A stretch of DNA of 64,000 bases, taken from Sophora flavescens. Taxonomy: Eukaryota; Streptophyta; Magnoliopsida; Fabales; Fabaceae. Where the stretch lies: positions 108,567,669-108,631,668 of the forward strand of contig CM061069.1 in assembly GCA_030762895.1 (NCBI GenBank), read 5' to 3'. Of the stretch, positions 44,949-55,210 are shown one piece after another. Below the pieces are notes generated by a model. That model did no database searches and was not told the origin of the DNA. It worked only from the letters and a program-made list of their open reading frames with translations. Numbering within the stretch: position 1 is the stretch's first letter; every line of letters begins with the position of its first letter. A program made the translations under genes and the position numbers.

Positions 44949-47574
44949 ATGAAAAGGCTATTTATTGTCCTTTTAATGTTTGTTGTAGCTTCACCTTGCT
45001 TGTGTGCTAGAATGAGGCTTGGTGCAGGTCAGGTCTTCAATGTTGTTAACTATGGTGCCATAGGGAATGGCCAAAATGATGATTCACAAGTAAGTTTGCC
45101 CGTTTCATCGTTTTTTTTTTCTCCCACAAACTTTATCTCTTTTGCTATCATGTTTCCGCTTGTATTGTTGCTTTGATCACTAATGAGATTCCTTGAGCTT
45201 CCTTTCTAAAAAAAAAGTATATTTTATGTGAGACTAAAGTTTCTATCTCTTAACGTTTCTATCATCTAATACCATTTTTAACTATTAATTTGGCCGAATT
45301 GTGAAGGCTTTCTTGAAAGCATGGCAAGACGTATGTGGTGCAACTCAGGGCACCCCAACACTTCTCATACCTAAGCAAGTATTCATGTTGCAGCCTGTGT
45401 TATTCCAGGGTCCTTCCAACCCTGCATCTATTAAAATTATGGTAAATGAATCATATGAATTACTTACGGCATGTCATAATGAATCATAAATGTTTGACTT
45501 TTGTGCATTTAAATCCTTAGATAATCATACGGATTTTTTGTGATATGAAGAGGATTATGTTATGGGTCATGCTAACTGGTGCTATCCTAAAAGGTATTGG
45601 TTAAGGAAACCAAAAAAAAGTAAAAAGTTATTGGAAAACTAAGTTTATCATATTTCAAAATATACAAAATATTCTCATCATGTTATATCTTTATATAAAT
45701 CTTATGACGAAGTTTATCAACTTAATGTTATCACATATCAATGTTGTACCAAAAAAAAAATATGCTAGTTAATTTACAATAAACTTTGAAGAAGATACAA
45801 CATTTCTAATTAATATCCTCTTTTGTATTACATCTTCCCTTATGCTAAAGGAAATGCTAACATGGGCACTAGTTAAGGAGTTAAAAGGGTAAGTTTTTAT
45901 GAGAAAATGATGAAGTTGATATTTTGAATACTTGATTTTTTATTTTTATTTTTAATGATTTTTTTCCTCTTCTTTATTCCTTAACTAGTGCCCTGAAACT
46001 AGTTAGCAAAACCCTTATGCTAATTCCTAACCATTTAAGCGGTAAATCAAATATAAATATGTTATTTATTTCATTTGACTACTATATTCAATTTATTTAT
46101 TGGTTGGCTTGGCAGCTCCAGGGAGTTATCACTGCCCCAAACAGCCTTAATGCTTGGAAATGGCCAAATAATGATAGAGATGCATGGATCCGGTTCTCGG
46201 ACATATGTGGCCTTGCTATCCATGGAGGAGGACAATTTGATGGCCAAGGTGCTGCATGGTGGAACTGCAATTCCAATGGCAACTGTAACAGGCCAACTGT
46301 AAGTTGAAAAACCCAATATAGGCTTTCATTCCTTCCTTTTGAAATTAAAAATAAATGACAAATATTTGGGAGAGTTGGTAAGATAGCTCTCCCCAAAGCA
46401 AAGAACTCGGTTTCGATTCTTGGAGGCCCTCCATTTGGGAGGCAGTCCAACCTTGTGTGTTGTCCGACTACCGACTCGGGAATTAGTCTCATAACGAGAG
46501 CCCAACCCTGTGTGTTGTCCCGCTACCGACTCGAGAATTAGTCTCATAGCGAGAGCTTGTGAATACCCTGGACCGCTCGTGGGGGAGCCAAATGCTCTAA
46601 TTATGGTGGGTTAGGAAAAAAAATTAATGACAAACAAAAATACTTCAAAAATTCAATTTATTTGAAACTCCTTGACATCAAGTATATTTTTTTAATTTTT
46701 TTATAAGCATTAATTAAGTATATTATTATTGGTTGATAACATGTGCAGGCTCTACATTTCCACAACTGTGGAAATCTAATACTCAGTGGATTGACTCATA
46801 TCAACAGCCCAAGAAATCATATAAGCATAAATGAATGCGATGGATCACGCATCTCCAATCTTCATATTTTTGCACCAGCTGATAGCCCAAACATCGATGG
46901 AATTGATATCTCAGCATCATCCGATATCATCATTAGAGATTCTAAGATGCAAACTGGTAACTCCTAAGAGTTCGGAATAGAATCTTAAATTCCTACCTTG
47001 CCCCATCACTATTTAATTATGGAAAAATGATCTTTTCATACCCCTTTTCTAATAACATTTTCCACACATACAAATTTCTTTAATAAAAATAAGTTAGTCA
47101 AATAATATACTTTTATTACTAATTAATATTATTTAATTCATTTCTTAATTTGAATATAAAACTTTAAATGACTATGATTTTGATTAGAATAGCAACTTAA
47201 AACAAAAACAGAAGTATATTTCTTGGATTTGAATCTTTTATACTTAATTATTCTTATTTATTATAGGTGATGATTGCATTGCCATCAATGGTGGTTCTTC
47301 CTTCATCAACGTAACTGGTGTTTATTGTGGACCTGGCCATGGCATCAGGTTAATTTGCTCAGTTTCCACATTATTAAGTTGTTTGATCAATATCTAAATT
47401 CTTGACTCTATTTGGGTGATTCAAAAAAAAAAAAAACTCTATTTGGGATATGTTGGTTAATGTAGTATTGGGAGCCTTGGAAGAAATGGAGAATATGACA
47501 CAATAGAAGAGATACATGTAAGAAATTGCACCTTTAATGGAACCACAAATGGAGTCAGAATCAAGACATGGAGG
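44949..47574 (+). pseudogene. polygalacturonase (GH28), copy 2 (PG2), lacking the last exon
   Basis: Six exons match PG1 one to one: 44949-45089, 45307-45441, 46116-46298, 46749-46956, 47267-47348 and 47466-47574, with the same lengths, borders and phases. They give 286 codons including the same signal peptide. The seventh exon (113 residues in PG1, from GGCGYARK to the stop) is absent. After the shared start of intron 6, the sequence diverges near 47,850-48,010 and runs into copia and gypsy DNA. Motif I is SPNIDGID instead of SPNTDGID, while DD, GHG and RIK are kept. Without the C-terminal turns of the beta-helix the product is unlikely to fold. No in-frame stop occurs in the six exons, so the loss is recent or the reading frame has been preserved. 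Confidence 0.9.
46363..46625 (+). mobile_element. tRNA-derived SINE in PG2 intron 3, longer form
   Basis: This is the same insertion as in PG1 intron 3 with the same duplication AATGACAAA (46354-46362 and 46626-46634). It carries about 88 extra bases, with 'ccgactcgggaattagtctcat' and 'ccgactcgagaattagtctcat' as a tandem repeat of about 65 bp. PG1 has only one such unit and so has lost, or PG2 has gained, repeat units. Confidence 0.82.
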
Positions 47575-47714
47575 GTAAGGAATTCTCTCTTGTTGGTTAG
47601 GTATTGGATGAGTTAAGGTCGTTTTATGTGAAATTTTTTCTTCTAAAAAGGGTCTACATGTTTAAAAAAATATATAATAATTAGATAAGTTTTTCAAAAA
47701 AAAAACATAAACTT

Positions 47715-48010
47715 TTAAATACTGATTTAATTGATATGTATTATTAATATAAAGAATTTTTACAATATTGTCAATCAATCATATATATATTTACATTTTA
47801 TTAAAATGATTTAATTACTATACACTAACATAGTAAAAGTTTTTTTACACTGTCAAAGAAATGGACATATCATCACAAATCTTTGACTCTTATCCTAACC
47901 ACCTTAAAAATCATCAATTTCATAGTTCTTAAAAAGTGTTTGACTCTTATATCACAATTATCTTAAAAGTCACATATATAATGATTTATAATTGATTGAC
48001 AATACTATAA
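47715..48010. repeat. MITE-like repeats at the PG2 break
   Basis: Copies of 'tttaattgatatgtatt', 'tttttacactgtc' and 'ataattgattgacaat' occur here, as in PG1 intron 6, followed by sequence unrelated to PG1. The loss of exon 7 happened within or just after this repeat. Confidence 0.5.
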
Positions 48011-48069
48011 ATCCAATGTTTTTTGACTTTCCTGCACCTAATGCCCATGCAGATACTACCACTGAGTTA

Positions 48070-48250
48070 TTAGATAACCCTGCTCATGGTTTACTTTACG
48101 CAGCATCTTCTATATTCTAGCTGAAAGCCTTCTCTGTTTCCGGCCAGACAAGCTGCATTGATACCCGAAGATCAATCACTGGATACTGTGTTTTCCTAGG
48201 CAACTCTTTGGTGTCTTGGAAATCCAAGAAACAATCCACAGTTTCAAGGT
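48070..48250 (+). pseudogene. copia RNase H fragment
   Basis: The sequence reads NPAHGLLYAASS, a stop, [20 protein letters not shown] and [20 protein letters not shown]. This is the copia RNase H block that normally contains SDSDWA before CxDTRRS. It belongs to a different copia from the one at 1-2728 and is truncated on both sides. Confidence 0.85.
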
Positions 48251-48546
48251 GTTAGGAGTGAATTTTTAAATTTGAGCTTTCGTTAGACAGACAGAAAGAG
48301 GCTACATAAAAATTGAGAAAGAAGTCCCAAAATTGATATATAATGTTTTGACTAAAAGAAAGTTGACAAGTGCTAAGTCACCAGACGGAAAGTTGACAGA
48401 AAAAATTGACATAAAGAAGAACGTCCAATTCAGGAGATCATAGAAGAATTGACAAGTGTGATTGACAAGTGTGGAGTTGACAAGAAGTTCTTCAGTTGAC
48501 ATGTCAGACAAACAAGACCGTCGAAAAGCAAAACTTGGGGGCCATC

Positions 48547-49998
48547 TGTTAGGGGTGAAATTTCTGATTATTAACGGATGCATTTCGACAGGCTGACGAA
48601 GGAATCAGAGTAAATGACTAATATTTTCTAAGTATTTAAAATATTAAGTTGACAAGAAAATACTGATCGACAGAAAGGATAAATTGACAACGAAGCTTTT
48701 TGACAAAGTATTAAGAAGAGTTGTCAAACGTCTGAGAGAAGTGTGAAAATGGATAAGTCCTTAAGACTGACAATGCATTAGCAAGATAAGCTGTCAAGCA
48801 GCCAGACCGTTGAAGACAATCAAGTTGACGCAGAGCGGTTTCAGAGTTGTTTGACAAGCAGTTTAAATTTGAAATTTAGAGAATTGCCAAGATACGTGGC
48901 AGTCATTTAGATAGGAAGTTACTACTAGGTAGTTATTTTATTTGCCTATAAATACTAGTTATTACAATATAATAAGGGTTGGAACTTGAAACATCCTACA
49001 CGTCTCGATCACACAGCAGACTGACAGATTAACTCAAGTACTCCTTCCACCCTGTTATCATCAATACAATGTTCAATTTCAATACAATATTGGTTCATTT
49101 CCTTCAAGTTCTTCATACACTTTCCAGTTTATTCATCATGTTCTTCATATTCTTTCTGTAACTTTCATTACTTTTCTGCACTTCATGCTTGTCAAGTTTT
49201 CTTTTACTCTAATATTATAAGTAGTTCCTAGTTTTTGATATCTTTTACTTAAATTAACATTTTCATTCCTTTCTGTTCAATTTCTCAGAAATTGTTCTTC
49301 ATCAACTTTAATAAATAACTAATCTTTTCTATATTAATTCATTTGTAGTGTTCTTACATTTCAAATCTAAGTTTTACTTCCTGTCAAGTGTTCATACTTT
49401 ATTACTTAGTATTTCAGAAACTATTTCCATTATCTAGGAGGTTACTTGATACACATCCTACACATCTCGATCACATAGCAGATTGACGGTCAATTCGATA
49501 GTAAAAAACCCAGCACAATACTGGTTATGCTTTTCAAGTTTCCTTACTTGTTCTTCATTATTTCCAGCATTTCGTTTATGTTCTTTATTCAAGTTCATTT
49601 ACTTCCCATAAATAGTGTTACTTTACATTTTTTTAACTTCTATTTCAAATTTCTATTTTTTTACGAACCCAATACAACTAGGAAGTTATTTGTTACAATA
49701 AGAACTGATTTCTTCTTTTAAATTTCAAACTTATCTTTTAAAACATAAATCGTTTTATTGTCAAAACTCATGATTGACAATACTTTGTACCTCTTTGACA
49801 AATTTACATGTTTATTTGATACTAAGTCTTTGCCAGTATTTCCTAATTTGGCTTTAATTGTCAAATTTGTACTTGGCAAACAATTCATATACACATTTTG
49901 ACGAGATTACCGCATAACTCGTAGGTCCCACACTCGTTTGATCTTCAATTATTTGCCACGAAGGAATTTTGGTCAAGAACCAAAAACCAACGTTAACA
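48547..49998 (+). repeat. gypsy LTR (1,452 bp) of the older element
   Basis: The LTR starts TGTTAGGGGTG and ends GTTAACA, with TG...CA and short inverted termini. A TATA-like 'cctataaatactag' lies at about 48,945. Two versions of a block with 'catcctacac.tctcgatcaca.agcaga.tgac' occur at about 48,990 and 49,452. It is preceded by a purine tract and followed by the PBS-like site. Confidence 0.75.
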
Positions 49999-50000
49999 AA

Positions 50001-50018
50001 TTGGCACGCCCGGTGGGA
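50001..50018 (+). other. gypsy PBS-like site
   Basis: TTGGCACGCCCGGTGGGA follows the LTR end by two bases. This motif is typical of the post-LTR position in plant gypsy elements; the priming tRNA is not assigned here. Confidence 0.6.
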
Positions 50019-50051
50019 TGAGTTTAGAGTAACTCGTACAGTGCCACGAAT

Positions 50052-50868
50052 TTGACATACAAATTTATTTGTATGCGTCTACGGAGTGGAAAGGTGGTTC
50101 AAACATCATATATTTCCCAAAACTCTGTGAATATGAGTAGTGCAAGTGATGCAGGCGTAGTAGGCACTAATGCCGCTGCGTCAACGGTGGATGTTATTGC
50201 ACCACTTGACAATATTCCCGCAACCAGGGCTAACACTAATAATGCAGGGAATAATAGCACTAATAGTTTAGGTGCGAGAAGAGGTGTTTCTTATGCTCAA
50301 GTTGTCAATAGATTTGACGAAATTGGACAATGAACACTCCCGTCACCAACTTCCCCGGTTTTACGACAAATAAATCCACCAACTACCGGATTGTTTCCAC
50401 GAAGCGTTGTGAATTCAAACCCGAGGGGGACTATGCCACCTTTGTCACAGCCTTTGTATGTGATGCCTTATGGTTCGAATGCTATCAATCCAAATACCCC
50501 ATTTGCATACATACCATATCCAAATGGAATGATGATGGCTGCCCATGCATCTGGATAGGCAGAACCATCGACTGAGGGGAAATTTCCCAATCAAGCGAAT
50601 GGGATATCAGAGTCAATGGTAGTAACCCATTCTTGACAAGAGCAACCAGTGGTAAGGCCACATATATCCCCACTAAGATAACCCCCACAAAATATTGTTG
50701 GTCTGTCAGAGGCTACACTAGCCAATGTTCGATAACAAATTGACTCTAGTAACCATGACATGGGGAATACATTTACTCAACAAATGAGTACAGTGATTGC
50801 GCCATTAATGGAAAACACGAATAATGCATGCTTGACATTGGCAAATGAGATACGTAGGTTAAATAGAG
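50052..50868 (+). pseudogene. gypsy gag, N-terminal part (older element)
   Basis: The reading frame begins around TYKFICMRLRSGKVVQTSY, passes NSLGARRGVSYAQVVNRF and meets a stop at 50,331. Reading on in another frame gives proline-rich text with MPYGSNAINPN and NTNNACLTLANEIRRLNR, interrupted by stops. At 50,868 it is split by the nested element; joining to 56,637 restores the frame into ALGVVAPDDNQNINRN. The structure fits a plant gypsy gag with an unstructured N-terminus. Confidence 0.75.
50864..50868 (+). other. target duplication TAGAG, left copy
   Basis: TAGAG lies directly before the LTR start TGACAGTGTG. The matching copy is at 56637-56641, and the mirrored copy CTCTA is at 58510-58514. 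Confidence 0.9.
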
Positions 50869-52279
50869 TGACAGTGTGATTTTACATGATGTTTCTTGTA
50901 CACTTTTGCATGCATTTTTCATATAGATTAAGCATTCTTTATTTGATTTTAGTTAGTTTTTCCCTTGGAACGGGTGAAGCGGTTTCTTGGTGTTGTTTTG
51001 CAGGAATCAATGAAAAAATGATCAAAATCAGCCATGATGGAGCCTGGATGAAATACAGCTTGAAAAGTGAAGAATTGAGCCAAGCAGAGACCATCTGGTT
51101 AACTTAGAGTCAAGGGAATGAAGAAACAGTGGAGAATGCAATTCTGGGAATGCTCGCCCCGCGAGAGGCTACTCGCCTCGCGAGACTGAAGACTGTTTGT
51201 GCCAGAGAATGCAACCATTTCTGTCTCGCCACGCGAACCATGTCTCGCCTCGCGAGCCTGAGGACCAGAAGCCACCACGCCCAGGCCCTGATACTCATCA
51301 CGGGCGTATTTGAGAAGAACCTTACTGTCTCGCCTCGCGAGAGATCCAATCTCTGAAGACCAGATTTTTAACATTCGCCTGGCGAGCCAAGTCTCGCCTT
51401 GCGAGCGTGCGCAGAGTCTGATTGGTATAAGTTGCTGTTTTAGGGCAGAATGGCGAAGTTTTTTGGAGAGTGAGGCACTTGGAGGCTGTGGCTGGACTAG
51501 GGTTCCAACCCTAAGGAGGGAGCTGAGTTAGGGGGTTGCTGTGACGACAGTGGGAAGCTTAAATGGAGTTCTCCCTTTCTTCCTTTCTCCACTGCTTTTC
51601 TGGTTTGGCTTTCTCTGTAATTATGAGTAGCTAATACCTGTTTGTTGGGATTAGATGTAACCAAACTGATTAACATATATTTGTCTTGACTGATTATTCT
51701 GTGTTCATGCCTTCGTATTAGTGATTAATTTTCCATGCTTAATGCTTGTTGTGGCTAACACCCCCATGACTCGATTAGTGTTTTGGTATGCAATTGGGAA
51801 ATTCGTATTAGAATCGGAACTGAATTTAATCACCTAGTAACCCTTGCATCTAGGAATGGAGTTTGGTTTACTAGTAATCGCGTAATCCCTAATCCTAATG
51901 CAAATTCATTAATCTAGGCCACCTAAGGAATTAGGGTCTATTAGTGGATTTAGGCTCTTGTCATCCGAGGAATCGAGGCTTTAGTAGTTTAGTGGATTGA
52001 TTTTAATATTTGAAGCATGAATGGGAGGTATCTAGTCCTGGTATTGCATGAGGTAGAGGTTTGGTGAAGTCTAGTCCCAACATATCCTTCTCGCATTCCA
52101 AGTGCTCGACAAAAATACAAAAAGATTTTTGTTTTGTTTGTTTTGATTTCTCTTCATAGTCAAGATAGTTGCTGAGTTTGTGAATTGGTAATTGACATCC
52201 AATCCCCGTGGATACGATAACCGGTCTCACCACCGTATTACTTGCACGATTGGGTATACTTGCCCAGAGCCGTCCAACA
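50869..52279 (+). repeat. LTR 1 of nested element (1,411 bp)
   Basis: It begins TGACAGTGTGATTTTACATG and ends GCCGTCCAACA. Between about 51,155 and 51,420 it carries a cluster of CpG-rich palindromic words (CTCGCCTCGCGAG and variants). It differs from LTR 2 by substitutions and a roughly 20-bp indel in that cluster. Confidence 0.92.
51155..51420. repeat. CTCGCCTCGCGAG palindrome cluster in LTR 1
   Basis: About seven copies of 'ctcgcctcgcgag'-type words occur, each containing the self-complementary TCGCGA or a decayed form, plus 'atcacgggcgtat' and 'cacgcccaggccctgat'. The same cluster is in every LTR copy (55,495-55,775; 59,380-59,665; 63,740-64,000). Confidence 0.85.
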
Positions 52280-52285
52280 AGTTTT

Positions 52286-52304
52286 TGGCGCCGTTGCCGG
52301 GGAT
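52286..52304 (+). other. gypsy primer-binding site of nested element
   Basis: TGGCGCCGTTGCCGGGGAT follows LTR 1 after a few bases. This is the PBS typical of Athila/Tat-type plant gypsy elements. Confidence 0.9.
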
Positions 52305-52430
52305 TGGTTTTGCCAATATCATTAGTAACAAAGGAGGCAACTAATTTAGACATTTTTTTTATTTTTTATTTTTCTGTATATATTTGATCTTTTTGTTTTG
52401 AGTCTTGTTTGTGGTAGGTGGACGAAATTC

Positions 52431-53343
52431 ATGGGCAATTATTATTATCCACCTTATGAGGAAGCCTCAAGTCACACCTTGGAGGACGACTGGTGTTTGG
52501 GAGACTGCATGGATTTGTTGAATCATATTAGGCCAGCACAGGTTGATAGTGTGACGGGTAGGCTTATGTATAACATCTCCGAGGAGGATTGGGAAAACTT
52601 TTGCTTGTATTTACCACCTCCACCACCATGTACGATTCCCATAGAGCCACATGAAGCAGAATTTGAGCAGAATATGGTTGTGGGAACGGATCAAATTGAA
52701 GATGAAGTGGTGATGGTGGAAGAGTCACAAGAAGAGGAAGTACCTTTCACAAGTCCTTGGGAAATTGCGGAGTGGGAATGGAAGGAGCAACCACCTCTGA
52801 AGGTTGCTCTAGAACAATATTCCCAAGAGTTGTCCGCCTCAGAGGCCAAAATCAGAACCAAGCGTGAAAGTATCGAAGGCTGTGAGCGAGAACTTCAAAA
52901 CGCGAGGTTGAGGAGATTCGTAAACAGCTAGTACAAGGGTCACATTCAGCCACAATTTGAGCAGAATCTGGTTTTGGGGATAGTTCAAAATGAAGATGAA
53001 GTGGGAGCGGATTCTACCATGCTTCTTTGAGCAATCCGAAATTTCTGCATTGGACAAATATGTGACTACATGCATGTGTGGACGCTGCAAAGCTAACCCC
53101 TTCCACATGTCATCAACTATCCTCTTGAAAATTCCATTTGACCAGGGAGGAAGTGAGTTCATAATTGTAGTTGAAGAGGTCAATGGAGTTTTCACACACT
53201 GGCTGGGTGGAGTTGAAGATAAAGTCATATTACTTCTGCAATCGCCACTCCACAAACTATGGGATCCGGGTGGAGGATCTTGCATCTTGAGCACACCTTG
53301 GTCCTTATACCACAAGCTTTGGGATCCAGGTGGATGCTTCTAA
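52431..53343 (+). pseudogene. unknown element-encoded protein, left-arm copy (broken)
   Basis: From the ATG at 52431 the frame reads MGNYYYPPYEEASSHTLED, CLYLPPPPPCTIPIEPHEAE and a glutamate-rich stretch, then breaks near 52,870-52,930 by frameshift and stop. Later parts (FFEQSEISALDKYV, DQGGSEFIIVVEEVNGVFTH, HKLWDPGG twice) are visible in other frames to the stop at 53,341-53,343. The intact version is in the right arm (61805-62716). Confidence 0.75.
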
Positions 53344-53344
53344 T

Positions 53345-55210
53345 GAGTCAAGCTAGTGACGTTAAAGAAGCGCTTATTGGGAGGCAACCCAAGTTTCTTA
53401 ACCCTTCTCTTTAGTTAGTTTTTGTTTTTGATTTTTAACTCTTGAATAATTTGAGAAGATCAAGAGTTTTCTTTTACTAATAAAATTGCCAAGTGATTTC
53501 AGGGAAAGAAGGAAGGGAGAGCAAGAAGACAAGGAAAAGGCAAAGGCAGCAACCATCACGTCTAGGCCGTGACACTGGTCACGGCCATGATAAGCTAATC
53601 GTGAAGACCAGAAAGGATCACGACCCAGCCGTGATCCACATCACGGGTGTGATGAGAAGACCCTGAAGAGCAGAGAGTATCACGGCCTAGCCGTGAAGGA
53701 GTTCAAGGCCGTGACAGGCCAACACCCATGGATCAGAATTGATCACGGCCTGCCCGTAATGAGGCTCACGGCCGTGATGCATCTCCCAACAAGTTTCTGA
53801 CTGGAATGAGAGCCAACACCCGCTATCGCCTCGGTAAGTCGTTCCATTTTTCTCCTCTCTCCTACTTGATTGTTTACATTGGGGACAATGTAAATTCTTA
53901 AGCTTGGGGTAGGGGTATTTTGCATTTGCATTTTTCATGTTGCATTCATATAGTTTTGCATGATAGTTCTGCATGATCACACAATTAGATTGCCCTTGCT
54001 TATACTATGCATCCAATTGTGAGAACTAAGCGCCAAATAAATTGAGATAGTGAATTTTTGAACCCATTTTTTTTTTTATTCTTGTGATAAGGCTACAAGT
54101 AAAAATGTTTGAGATAATCTTGGATGGTTGATAATTAGTATATGGTTTCATAGATTTGTGTTGCTCACTGATTTTTGAACTACTAAAATGTGAGATTTTG
54201 AGCCAAAGGGGTACTCACCAAATATACCCCATTCTTTGTGTTAGAGTGTTATTCCTCTTGGATTGCTTTCTCTAGAACTTGACTTGAAACCATTTTGAAG
54301 CTTAAAATATTTTTGAAAACATTTTTGAAAATGATTGAGGCACTAGGTATTTTTATGGCCTTCTGAGCTTTGAATGATGAAATGCTACCCCTTAGTTGCC
54401 CAATTTTGAGCCTACAAGAATAAAATACTTTTCTTGGTACCCTGGAATATTTTGATAAATATGCTTGTTAGGATACCTTCTAAAGTATTACAAAAGGGTA
54501 AAAAGGTAGTTGAAAAAAGTTTAGGATGAAAGAATCAGAGAAATATTTCTCTTGAGTTGAAAATCTCCCCTTCTCCAAGCACAAGAAAAACAAAAGAAAA
54601 AGAAAAATATATAGAGAAGGGGATGACAAAAAGAAATGAGAAATAAAAAGAAAAAGAAAGAAAGAAAGAAAGGTGGAAAAAGGAATCGAAACCCAAAAGG
54701 TATTTTAGAAGGTGTCATGTTTGCAATGATTGATATTTTGTGTACCCTTTTGAAAATTTCCTTTTCTTGATTTCCCCACCTAACGATTGATCACATGGCC
54801 CCGTTACAACCGAAGTAAAGACCTCGTGATTCTTAATTGTTTTCATTAAAAAAGTAGAGATTTGGTTGATAGTAAAAGCCTATGGTAGAATTCATTCCTT
54901 GAGGAAAATGGAGCGAATTGTCTTATGTCCCTAACACTTGAGTGAGGTGAAAGAGAGCCAAGCAAATGAATAAGCTTGGGGTGAGTTTCAGGTGAGAAAG
55001 AGTGCCCGAATCAGTGAGAATATGAATCTAAGAAACTTAAGCTTCTAATTGGACTTGAACTGATTGTCTCTTGCTGAATTGTTTGAAATGCATATTGCTT
55101 GGATTAATATTTACTCGGGTTCTTGATTCACTATCCATGCCTTGATTAGTTTAATCTTCTGGCCTTAGTGATTGCTTGAGGACAAGCAATTGAATAAGCT
55201 TGGGGTGATT
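53345..55210 (+). other. non-coding 3' part of nested element
   Basis: It runs from the conserved 'gcgcttattgggaggcaaccca' to the LTR 2 boundary. It holds the palindrome cluster, a purine-rich (GAAA)n tract at about 54,585-54,685 and a terminal purine-rich tract. No coding capacity was recognised. Confidence 0.75.
53550..53795. repeat. TCACGGCCGTGA palindromic repeat cluster, left arm
   Basis: About ten imperfect units, such as 'tcacggccatgat', 'atcacggcctagccgtgaa' and 'ctcacggccgtgatg', are separated by 20-30 bp. Mirrored at 61,365-61,595. Related units occur inside the CACTA element at 37,015-37,140. Confidence 0.8.

Larger units (their letters stand above)
48254..50868 (+). mobile_element. 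older Ty3/gypsy element, left part
   Basis: It consists of about 290 bp of internal sequence ending in a polypurine-type tract (acttgggggcc), an LTR (48547-49998), a PBS-like site and the start of gag. At 50,868 it is interrupted by a second LTR element, and gag resumes at 56,637. Internal DNA lies on both sides of the LTR, so this is a tandem or recombined form rather than a simple 5' end. Confidence 0.78.
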
